NCBI RefSeq assembly: GCF_032854445.1
Contig: NC_088307.1
Span: 11,408,001 to 11,472,000, forward strand
Length of the DNA stretch: 64,000 nt
Direction of reading: 5' to 3'
From: Liolophura sinensis
Lineage: Eukaryota; Mollusca; Polyplacophora; Chitonida; Chitonidae
Shown piece after piece: positions 23,401-35,400 of the stretch. Both the position numbers and the translations under genes were made by a program. A model generated the notes under the pieces. It had not been told where the DNA came from, did no database searches, and saw only the letters and a program-made list of their open reading frames with translations. Every line of letters begins with the position of its first letter. Positions within the stretch are counted from its first letter, which is position 1.

Positions 23401-26400
23401 ATATACAGGCATGGGTATGGATTATGTAACTACAATTCTAAACTTTAATATGAATAGGGTGAGAACTAATAATGAAATTTCGATTTTGTGTCCTAAAATG
23501 TTCACTCTTCAAGGATTCTTCTGTTCCCACACAGCGGAATGCCACCGGCGACTTGATAATCTCCTCCTTGACCGTGGTCACCTTACCTCCCTCTTAGGTG
23601 GTGGTTTTCAGATGGTGTACATGGGCGTAATGCGGTTCTCCCTCCTCCCTTGGGGTGGTGATCGTTGATATTGGTGTTCCTGCTGGCTCAGGTTCCGCTG
23701 AAGTACACATGATCGGAGAAAACACTGTGCTTGTAACACTGGTTGAGGTCGTCAAGGTTACAGGTGACCGTGAATCAGCACAACTTGTTACACCAACAAG
23801 CAAGCTGTTGGAAAGTGGTGATGAGACACATGAAGAGATACTTGTAGGGATGGGCCTTGATGGCATAAGTGCTCCGGTGGACTCCACTGGTGCTACAGAT
23901 GAAATGGGAGTACTCATTACAGTGGTGATGGAAGTGGTCTTGTGATCAAGAAAGGACCAAAAATCCTTGGTCAGCAATGTGTCCATCTCTGACACGGTAA
24001 GTGGGAGGGCTGCAACCTCCCCAATCGAATTTGTTGTATCATCCTCAGACTCTGATTCTGTCAGGTATAGATCCACCTGGACATTAACAGGCTTAGGAAC
24101 AGTCATCTTCTTGCTGAAAGGCTCATCGACCAGCGGTGTACCGGGACTAGTGGATGTAGCACATTTCGTTACTGTTGCCACAACGACCTTTGTCGCCCTC
24201 CTTTTTACCCAATGGGTGGCTTCACAGGTTTCAAGGTGTTTGAAAAGACAGGGCTTGTTCCTTGCTGGTTTATTGCAGTACGGACACTCTTCAGGCCTTT
24301 GGCTACAGGACACCTTGTGTCGATACAAGCTGGATTTTGACCTGTAGGATGCCCCACATGTGCAGTGATGAGATGGTTCAGACATCTGTAACAAAATAAA
24401 TAATATTTTTTTTTTTTTTTTTTTTTTTTTATATATATATTTCACCATTTATGTTGTTTATTAGCTGTTCATTTATATATAAATTATGATCATAGTTTAT
24501 TCTGTTGATGTTCTTGTTACTGTTGTTGGTTAATAAAGTTCAGAGCTGTGACATATCAGTGGTGTTCAGGCTTAGTCATTTGTGAGGTCACACTTAATCT
24601 GTCTCAACAGTCCACGGTTTATAAGTGGTTCCCTCATACAGTTTCAGTCGATCATAGTGGACTAGTTTCTTCTTAGCTCTGGGATGTTTTTGGACCCGGT
24701 ATACTGTATCATCAAGTTTACCAATAACCTGATATGGTCCAGTCCAACGACATGCCAACTTTGGAGATAGCTTTTTGTGATGTGCACTATCGTACAGCCA
24801 AACAGCATCGCCTATTTTAAATGTCTTCCCTTTATTGCCGACGTTATAATTCCGCTTCTGACGCTCAACACTTCTCCGTTGAACCTGTCGAGCCCTTTCA
24901 TGTGCGATTTCCATCCGCTCACGCAGTTCAACAGCATAGTCTGTTCCCTCTGTTGCTGGCATCTGTGTTGGTCTGCCTGTGATCAAATCTACAGGTAAGT
25001 TTATTTCTCGTCCTAACATCATCATAGTTGGAGATTGCTGTGTTACGTCATAAAGTGATGATCTGTAAGACATCAGTGCAAAAGGCAGTTGCTCGTCCCA
25101 GTTACGTTGGTCCTTGTCTATCATCATAGCCAGTCGATCTTCTAAGGTTCGATTAAAACGTTCAACCATTCCGTTGGATTGAGGATGGTATGGTGTAGTA
25201 CTGGTCTTCTGTATTCCAAGTAGATGACATACCTCTTGAATTATACTGGATTGAAAATTTGTCCCTAAGTCGGTATGTATTTGTTCAGGTACACCAAATC
25301 TACAAATAAATTCCTTCACTAGTTTATCTGCAATAGTTTCAGCTTCCTGGTTTCTAATTGCATAGGCCTCTACCCATTTGGTGAAGTAATCCTGTATGAC
25401 TAGTATATACTGATTTCCCTTCTTGGTCTTTGGTAATGGACCCAGTACATCCATTGCTACTCGCTCCATTGGAACTCCAACTATATACTGTCTCAAGTTT
25501 GCCTTTGATTTCCGTCCTGAAGATTTCCTCGAATTACATTTGTCGCATTGTTTGCACCACAGTCGAATATCTTTACTCCAGCCATACCAGTGATATCGTT
25601 GTCTTACTTTAGGGATAGTTTTTCCACAGCCTAAATGACCTGCTGTTTTAGAAGCATGTAATTCATGGAAAACTTCTTTTCTCAGTTCCGCTGGAAGAAC
25701 TATCTGGTAGTGCCAGTTTAGTCCATCTTCTGTTTCCCACCTGCGATGTAGAACTCCACTGATTAGTACTAGCCTGTCCCATTGTGCCCAATAATACTTG
25801 GTTGTTCTACTTTGATCAGAGACTGTTGTTCAATTAGGTTGTTCTTGATTTTCTTCTTTCGCTTTTATTATCCATTTCAGATTACTGTCGCTTCGCTGCA
25901 GAATAGCAAGATTTTCATCCGACCACCTGTTCTCTGCTGATGTCCGATTCGTTGTCTGCAAAGATGTGGGTAATTCTACCTCGTTGGGTTCTCTGTTGGA
26001 TTTCAGTTTACTTTGTTTTCGTGTTATTACTGCTGTTACATGGGTGCGCTTTGGACGGGCCTTATACCGCCTTTGTTTCTGCTGCTTGTACGTCCAATTC
26101 TTTGGAATCCATTTAATCTTTGTTACCACAGTTCCATCTGCCCCGGAATGCTCTGTTTGAACTTCAACATCTACTGGAGTAGCTGCTGACCCTGAAACTT
26201 GTTCAACAACATTCACAGATGCAACTGGGTATCCATGCTTATCACACCAGTTACATGGAATTCTGGATAAAGCATCAGCATTACCATGACGGTTACCAGG
26301 ACGATGAACGATTTCAAAGTCATAGGTGCTGAGTAACCCCAACCATCTAGCCAACTGTCCTTCTGGTTCCTTGAAATTCATCATCCAACGTAATGCGCTG

Positions 26401-29400
26401 TGATCTGTTCTGACTGTAAAATGACGACCATACAAGTAGTGTTGGAAATATTTCACAAAAGTAACAACAGCTAATAATTCTCGACGGGTGACACAATAAT
26501 TCCTCTCTGACTTGCTTAGCGCTCTGCTGGCATATGCAATAACTTTTTCTTGGTCATCTTGTATTTGGGATATCACTGCACCTATCCCAAAATTACTAGC
26601 ATCTATATCAAGTATAAAGTCTCCGTGAGAACTGGGAAATGCGAGTATGGGTGCACTGCACAACTTTTGTTGTAAAACCCGAAATGAAGTTTCACAGCCT
26701 TCAGACCAAATAAGTTCTTTATTATTTTCTGTTAATTTGTGGAGTGGTTTTGAAATGGTCGCAAAATTTTGGATGAAACGTCTGTAGTAGGAGGCTAGAC
26801 CCAAGAAACTCCTGACTTCAGTAACTGTAGTTGGTGTGGGCCAATCCTTAATTGCTTGAACTTTCTGTGGTTCTGTGGAAACACCCTTAGCAGAAATGAT
26901 ATGACCCAAATAATTTACTTCATCTTGAAACAGGTGACACTTCTTTGTCCCGCCTCTTTGAGACGTTGGAACACCTTCCGTAGATTGGTGATAGCTTCAT
27001 CAAAAGTTTTACCAAATACAATGATGTCATCAATATAGATCAGACATATTTCCCATTGATACCCTGCCAGTACCAGTTCCATCAGACGTTCGAACGTGGA
27101 TGGTCCATTGCATAAACCAAACGGCATAACTTTAAACTGCCATAACCCACTTCTAGTTATAAATGCTGTTTTCAGCTTAGCCTCATCGTCTAACTCAACC
27201 TGCCAGTATCCACTTGCAAGATCAAGCGTAGAGAAACATGTGGCTCCGTGTAATGAATCTAATGAATCATCAATTCTGGGTAAAGGATAAGCATCCTTCA
27301 CTGTTACTTGGTTAAGGCGTCGAAAGTCAATACAGAAACGCAAAGTCCCATCTTTCTTGGTGACAAGAACAATTGGTGATGCCCAAGGACTGGAGGATCT
27401 TTCAATTATTCCTCTTTCCAGCATGTCCTGTATCTGTTTATCTGCTTCATCTTGTTTCTGCATTGGCAGTCTACGAGCTGGTTGACGTAAAGGTAATGCA
27501 TCTCCTGTATTAATACTGTGTTTGATTCCCTTTGCTCTACCCAAATCTGCATCAGACTTAGCAAAGATGTCTGCATAGGCCAGTAGTAGTGACTTCACTT
27601 TCATCTTGTCTTCAAGCTTCATATGTTTTGTACTTTCCTCGAACAAGTTTGTCACATGTTCAGGAATGTCTTCAGTGCTATTATCGTTTACATGTATGGT
27701 GTGTACAGTATGTATTTCTTCATCACTCTGTTGCTTAAAGTTCTCTTGAGTTAATACCTGGTTAATGTTTATCACTGGACTCAGTTCGGCTATTGTTGTA
27801 CCTTTGTATATAGTTTCCATTTCCACGCCCAAATTTATAATTGACACTGGAATTTTCTCTGTCTCAGTGTCCACTAATGTCCTCCCAACTAATAAATTTG
27901 TTTTCTTGGAAATTTTCTGTAGCGGTTCACATATTGCCCATTTTCCCACTAACTTCTGATCCTTGAATGGTTTTGTGGAAATGACAATCTGTTGACCAGG
28001 AGAAACAGTAACAGTTTTATCAATAACCAGCCAACAACAACTAGTTACATCTGACAACCTAGAGCATAAAGGCTGCTGTCCTTCACAGGTAATGCACCTC
28101 CTTCTCGGGTGAATTTCACAATCAAATTTAGTCAAGAAGTTCATCCCTATTATTCCCTCACACATGACATCAGCAATGATTACGTCTATGTGTGTGGGAC
28201 TGGATAAAATCCTAATATCTAGTTGACACATCCCGAGCACCTTCAGTGGCTTATGATCTGCACCTTGTAATCTCAGGTCAGTGGGTACCAATTTCGGTCG
28301 TTCTATCTCCGGAATACTACTATAGACTTGACTCGAAATTATTGTGACGCAAGAACCGGTGTCCACAAGAAATGAAACCATGTTACTCCCTATAGATCCA
28401 GTAACAAACATCCCACTACCTAGATTCTCCATCCCTATCTCAAGTACCAGTTCTGAACTTGAAGACTTCGGATGATCCACAGATTTCATAGTGATGTTCA
28501 ACCCTGATGAATTCTCTCTGCAAGTACTAAAATTTGTATTGTTTAACTTCTGTGAAGTTGATATCTGTTGTTGGGGCAGCCTGGAATTTACAACCGGTCC
28601 TCGCCCCTCTGGGTCGGTTGTCCCCCTTTTCCCGAGAAGTGTTGACGTTTCCCTTTGTTCAGAGGACATTCACATCGGTAATGTCCATATCGGTGACACT
28701 GGAAGCATTCAACATCTCTCTTTGGCGATGACGGTTTTTCCCAAGACCGGTCATTATTGACAGACTTCTGTTTACATGACATCTCCTTGATTAATTTCTC
28801 CAAGGCTGAAATTCTCTTTCCCAAATCGGTATTATCTGCACTTGGTACCGCTGTAATTTCTCTCACATGTCGTCTACGTGGAATCTCGTCTCTGCGCTGA
28901 GCTTCTATCTTCCAGTATCCTTCAATCTCCAGAGCCAAAGTAATCGCTTGCTGTAAGGTACTGGGCTTTCCTTGCTGTACTACCATCCTCATTTCGTAAT
29001 CTTCAATGGCGTCAATAAAGTGGATCTTGGCAAGCCTTTCCTGGTGACAAGACGACATCCCTGGGTAAGCTAATGTTGACATCTTCAAAATGGCTTGACC
29101 TAATTCTCGAAGGCCGTCTTTGTCTCTGCGACGTCTACCCCTCAGTTCAGCCAGATACAGTTCAGCTTGATCTCGTCGACCAAAACGGTTTCCCAGAACT
29201 TCTACAAGATAATCAAAGTTCATTTCTTCATCAACAGTAAGTGTGCAGGCCAGTTGTCGAGCAGACCCTTTTAAATGTGTGAAGAGATAATCTGCTTGTT
29301 CTCTCTTCGTCCAACAGTTGACTCGGGAAATGGTATTAAATATTTTCAGGTACTCTTCCCAAGACGTTTCCCCGTTGTAAATTTCTGGTCTTAGTTGACG

Positions 29401-32400
29401 ACGACTTGTATTGCTAGGCACATAAGCATCGTCGCCAGGTGCATACTCATGTGGAGATGATCTCGGAGCCTCATCATGGTCTCTGGTGTCCTCTCTCTGT
29501 GGTAATCGAAACGAAACTTCTTCATCGCTCCCGTCTGTTTCAACTGTCCTGTCTTCCTTCATTGTGAATAAGTTGCAGGTCCCTGATAACTGAACTTCAA
29601 ATGGATCCCACTGCTGCCACCAAGTTGTAGCGATTTGTTGTTATATATATATATATATCTTCTTAACGATACAGATATCCCAGGTCCAAATCACACCATT
29701 TACTACAGGGGAAAGCACAATATTGGTAGCGTGAAGCACCCAGTGTCGAACTCTGGAACAATATCTGTATACTGGTGGAGACGTTCGCTACCATGGATTC
29801 TTTTGAATGTCAGCTCGGTCAGTCCGTGTCATTCAGTAGTATGTTTGGGAAAACCACTAGTTAGCTGTGAACTTCGAATAACCAAGAAAAGTCTGATTTT
29901 TAAGGTTCAACAAACAGCAGCAACAGTTTTATTAAAATAGAGTGACAGGAGTATGTTAATATATATATATATATGTAAAAGTGCCAGTACTGTGTACAAG
30001 CACAACATCTGTACTTCAGATGGTTCAGATAACTGTGTTAGGGATATCTCAGGGAGGTATTAAACCTAGTGCTGCTGTGATAGTGGTATGTCCTACTGGT
30101 GTTATATAGACAATATGTCAGCCATGTGTGGGGACATTATCAGTAAATAATACTTTCAGGTCTTCTCTGGGAGTAACAGTTCCAGAGTTGGTCCAGTAAT
30201 AACTTGGGAAAACGAGTTCCAAATTCTGGGACTCGGCGTCTCACTGTGCCGAAACTGGGAATCCCAGTCCCACTATTGCTCAGGGGCACTTATGCACAAA
30301 TTCTCCCAGTATAAATGTTTCAGCTCATACTTGGGAATTATAAAATTTTGGTCCAGAAAATCCCAGTTACAAACTATTGAGATATACTGTCACAATCATG
30401 GTTGGGAATATCAGTCTCACAGCCTGGGAAAGTCAGTCCCACAGCCTGGGAACACTTGTGTCACAATTTGGAACTAGCAGTCCCACTGTCTCTAGGTATG
30501 CTCTAAAGCTGAAATCCCACTTCAGTGCTGACAACTTATCTAGCTACCACTTTACACTGCTTATATACATGTAAAATACCTGCCTTAGAAAGCTAACTAG
30601 GTGGAAATTTAGATGTTAACAGGACGGTGGTCCGAGATCATCTGGGACTGAAAGTGGGAATTTGCCCAGTATTTATAGTCTACGCTCATAAATATTCATG
30701 AGTACCAAGGATGGTACTCAGAGCACTGATTGGCTAATACCAAAGTAACAACATCTGTGTATAGAAATACTATACATGTACATGCGTATCTAATGTCATG
30801 GCACATTTTTTTTCTTTTTCTTAATAATGGAAAGATGAACAATAACTTGTAGGTAGAAAGGAGATGAGCCTGTGGAGTGAAACTATTTACTTTCGCAAAT
30901 ACAAGTTAATGCCCCTTTTGAAACTCTTCAATATGAGTTTAACACTAAAGGATGTCGTAAAGTAGGCAACCTCGTCTAGCGGCAGTTCACCGTGAACGAC
31001 GATCGTGCGCGGCGAAGCAACAACAACAACCACAAAAAAAAATGATTTAGTGTCTTAAACTTGGTACAAAGGACGTTTTATGCCAAAATCATGCCACAGT
31101 CAGTGAGTACTAATGTTGTTTTAACTGGAAAGATGCCGTACGTGGTTTGTTACAGCAAGAATATGTCCAAAAGTAATGGAAACTCTACTCGAATTTGTCA
31201 CTTCAAAATATTAACAATGGCGGATGTTTCGCCAAACTTAAGGTCGCTAAATAAAACTGTTGTTTGCAACCTAGTCAAACAATATCTGATCACCAAGCTT
31301 GGAGAGAAACTCCTTCAACATGTCAGTGTATTATACGTGAAATATGGTGTTCTAATTAAGTCATCAAGTGTTAAAATTCTTACGTTGGAAGGGACAGGGG
31401 TCCACGGAAACTGTGTCCTTCAAAAGTTATATTAAGGCGCCAAAAACAACTTGCTCTCATGAGTCCACAAAATATCCTGTCTCTATATGTTACAAAAAAT
31501 ATATATATATTTCAAAATATTCCACAAAAATTCTAATTTAATTTAAGGATATGTCTAACCCATAAAAATTTACATTCTACCGGTAAAACCTGTGTCTACG
31601 TTATGGACGAGGCAGAAAATTAACCCCTAACCTCCCATGCAATTACATGAAATAATATACTGTCTCTAGCAAAATCGCCACAGTACTAACGATTTCTTCC
31701 AATTATAGGTGTGATGTATCGTCCGTAACATCGTCAAAAGCACCTTATAGCTCTCCAAATACCACTGTCGTATCACTGTCTATCTCTGTTTATAACTATC
31801 ACTGACTCTCTAAGCCTACAAATCTGCCGCCTTATGTTTTGCCATCGAAGCTTTGAGAAAGAACAAAGTAAAACATAAACAAGGTCATTATCCACAAGCA
31901 TCGGACAATCGAAACTGATTGGCTAGAAATTTACAAGATGTTCTATACTTAGACAACTCGGCTGCAACTGAAATGAACACGTCACGTGACTCAGCCGCCC
32001 TAGGAAATGTACAGCTATAAACATACAATGTATTGTTATATGACAATTTATTAGACAACGAAATTCCCCTCCGCCGTTAAATTTGCTTGTCTCACTGTGA
32101 AAAATTGTGCGTGCCTGGTGGAAACACAAACTTCCCAGTCAAAGCAGGCGGATGAGCTCGTTGATGAAAAATGAAGTTTGCTTACTGCTTTCTAAAATGT
32201 CTTGGTAGTTTTCGTATAAATTACTCCATATGCATCATGCTGTCTTCTTTATAAACACTGCGGGTCAGGGCCTGTATATATTCATCATGTTAAAAAAGAT
32301 CGCCAGGTTCGGTATATGAATAACTGCAATAAAAGAGCAACTCAGCTACATAATAACATGATTAACGACAACTATTCATGTAGCATGGTAGACGATGTCA

Positions 32401-35400
32401 ATGCTGATTTGATTGATACACATACAACTTCCATCTTCATCGAAAACTGTTAACTCTTCTGTCTTGCACGAATCTCTCCTAATTTCTTAATTTATACACT
32501 TTCTTAATTATTTCCTGGTTTGTGTTCAACGTCGTCTTAGAAAACGGCCTAGCGAATATTGACCCGCAACGTTGTTATGGTCAGGTCAGTTACACGACTG
32601 TTTCCACACCTAGATTCCCATTTTGACATAACCCTTCGCCTGCCTTTGGTGTCGCTCAGGTCCCACCAGTGACGTCTCCAACACTAAATCGCTCTTCATA
32701 ATTCATAATGTCAAACTCCATAAGCTTGTTTTAGAGACGAATGGTTCACGTTTTTCTTCTAGGCTATACAGCTTTCGCTTGCAGGCGTGTTCTCGGTTAC
32801 AGCATTATTGTCAGCACCTGTTTCTGCTTGATGATAAACGGTGATCAGTGATTCGTCGATTTGTTCACGCTCCTCAAAGCTGGATGGTGCCAGCAGGGTA
32901 GCATCCTATTACAGAAGCAGCTTTAATGTCAGGCAACATCCTGTGTACCACATCTGTACTATCCCAGTCGATGCGGTGATAGCTTCCGTTACAATATCAT
33001 AGCGCATAAAAGCCTCAGTCACTGCAGCCATGAAAAGCCTAACAATTCTCCATAATGTTATAGCAGTTGACCTAAGCTGTTCCCAACAAGTGGTACTGGT
33101 TAAACGCAACATTGGCAGTATTTTAGCCATATCCTTTCCAGGATAGGTTGGCATTTTAGCAAGTAGTTGTCTTTCGACAAGTCTTTATATCAAACCATCA
33201 ATCCAAAATCAGGAAAAAAAAAAGAAAATTAAAACAGTTATAATTTTAAAAAGAAGGAAAACGATTATAGAAGATCCTCTATGGGATCTTGCTGTCATGG
33301 ATACGCGTTTACGTCAAAAGGTTTGTCAGGTAGATGTACAACGGATGTGGTTTTCTACAAGCACTCCAGTTTCCTCCACTCACAAACCTCATCGCCGTGA
33401 TAATCAGTGGACAATTCTGCAGTATACAGCGTTAAACACAAATCAGATACAAAACAAAAAAAAAACAAATTCAACAACGTGGCATATCTACTAACAATCA
33501 GGAGATTTTGAAGGTGCATGTCGTCATTAAATCATAATACACTCAGAATGTGTGTTTGGTCAGACAAAAAGTGAAAACCAATGAGAAAGAGAGAACCAAT
33601 CTCTGTTGTATGATCAATTTTATATGAAACATACCATACAGGGTGTGTGATAGATACGGTAATTAACACATTATTTAGTATACAAATGACGTTCGACTAA
33701 ATCCTAGCTTTATGCAGACAGAGTTTCTAGGGGTCAACACCAGAGGGAGCCACATAAGGGATATTAATATCAAGTCGGGAAACCAGTTGTACAAGGTCGT
33801 CAGAAACTGGCGTGACAAATAACCAGTCTTACAACAATTAAATAAAGCTATACTTTATATTTTTATTACTTTTGTAATACCTGAACTGACACTATAAAAG
33901 TTAATTAAACTAGACAATTTAGAATTTTTTTTCAATTGAAATTTAGACAAAAGTGACAAACTTGTACAGCTGGCGGTTGATCAGCAGGAAGGGTTAACAT
34001 GGGGAGGGTCTGGATGAAAACCCACATTGGGATGTTACTGTTTGAACTTCCCTGCTGAAGAACCGATGAATTATCAGATCTACTTGGCACCATATAAGAG
34101 GGTTGTACCCTCATCCCTGAGGGCTAACCCCTTATATGTTAAATGGTAGGTCTGATACGTCACCTCCCGTACCAAACCTTTAACTGGTCCCAGACGCTGC
34201 ACCTGGACGTTTATTCCCTCGTCTGGGACCAGGACCACAGCAAATCTGACCCTCTCGGTACAGACCCCTAGAAACTTCGGGGTGCCACATGGGTGAGCTG
34301 CAGAAGTCCATTTGACAGATGTTGCTGGCACATTCATCATTTTAAAGTAAGTGTCCAATACACAGCGCATAGCTGTGAAAGTCTTCGCTACTGGACCCAG
34401 CAGTATTTCTCTGTATCTCTGCTGACCCCGTGGTGTACCCTGCAAATAAAGGAGTGAAAGAGTAGTGCATCATACTGTCAGCAGTTTAATTAGATGGAGT
34501 TAAACAGTTAGAGCAAATATTTAAAAATCTTGGACAGGCATAGAAATCTTTGGAAGCTCGTCCTTGGTCGAACTTATCACATGATAAAACGTGTTTAAGC
34601 TTGATAATGTTTTCATGTATTAAGGTGTGTTTGACAACGTTGATTCCCAATCTTTTTCCGGATTTTCCCTTTTATTGTAACTTTTCGAGACATGGCCAGA
34701 AAAAAACATTTCAGTTACGTAATGTCTAACACCTGTAACTCGAGAACTACGAAGTTACAAATCTGAAACTTGCGCCTTATTGTAGCCCAAGACATGCAGC
34801 TTCTCATGAGTACGATCAGACTTTAGGATACCGCAGAGAAAAGTAACTACGAAACTGTACGCCATTGCTTTTGAGTAGGGATCTTTTTTAAAGAGCACAT
34901 CACAAAACATCGCTTATTCCTTCTAACTATTTAAATCAAACTTTCAAATCTTTATAGTCTCCTAGCATTTTTTGTCCCCGAGCAACCTCAAAACTGAACT
35001 CAGCCGAGGCAAACCAGATGCGACATTAGATTTGTATTGTGTTGTGTATTGTATATGATATCTTGAAGAGTGTGGTTCAAACCCATTTGATTTTTTTTTG
35101 ATTTTGGTTATGATTTTTCTCCATGTTGTCTGTTTTTGTAATTTTTGTTACAGTTTGTACATACAAGCTGAATTTGGTGAATTTTCCATTGTCTGTGTAC
35201 TTCGACAGTTAAATCAAGCCACTCATCTTCATGTGAGTTGGCTTCTGTCCGCAAACACGTGTTTTCCAAAGCCTAATTTTTCTGATCATAGCAAATTAGT
35301 TTCGCGCATTGCTTTCATGCCTGTCTACCGGTATGGCTGTAAGGAGCGTAACAGCTTTAATTCTAAATTACAAATACAATCACACCCGTTCTTCATACGT

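Larger units (their letters stand above)
21054..31682 (-). mobile_element. Ty3/Gypsy LTR retrotransposon with third zinc-finger ORF
   Basis: A 10.63-kb element read on the minus strand. LTRs at 21054-23108 and 29626-31682 are near-identical and bounded by TG...CA. The target-site duplication is 'gtac' (21050-21053, 31683-31686). Internal order is gag, pol (protease, RT, RNase H, integrase: the Ty3/Gypsy order), then an extra ORF beside the 3' LTR. The primer-binding site resembles the 3' end of tRNA-Leu, and a purine tract abuts the 3' LTR. Pol carries one frameshift near 26950 and one in-frame TGA at 25830-25832, so this copy is not autonomous as assembled, despite its young LTRs. Confidence 0.95.
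31687..33850. other. Region between retrotransposon and minus-strand secreted gene
   Basis: Contains duplicate 'b' copy 1 (32040-32700), including a truncated family exon. An unassigned open stretch on the minus strand (32909-33154) has no homology I recognise and no clear splice pair. Confidence 0.5.

Noticed and set aside
23655-24347. Plus-strand frames opposite the zinc-finger ORF
   Set aside because: Antisense shadows; the minus-strand frame has the zinc-finger cysteine/histidine pattern and element orientation.
32909-33154. 81-codon minus-strand open frame
   Set aside because: No homology recognised and no convincing acceptor/donor pair; likely chance or a decayed repeat.
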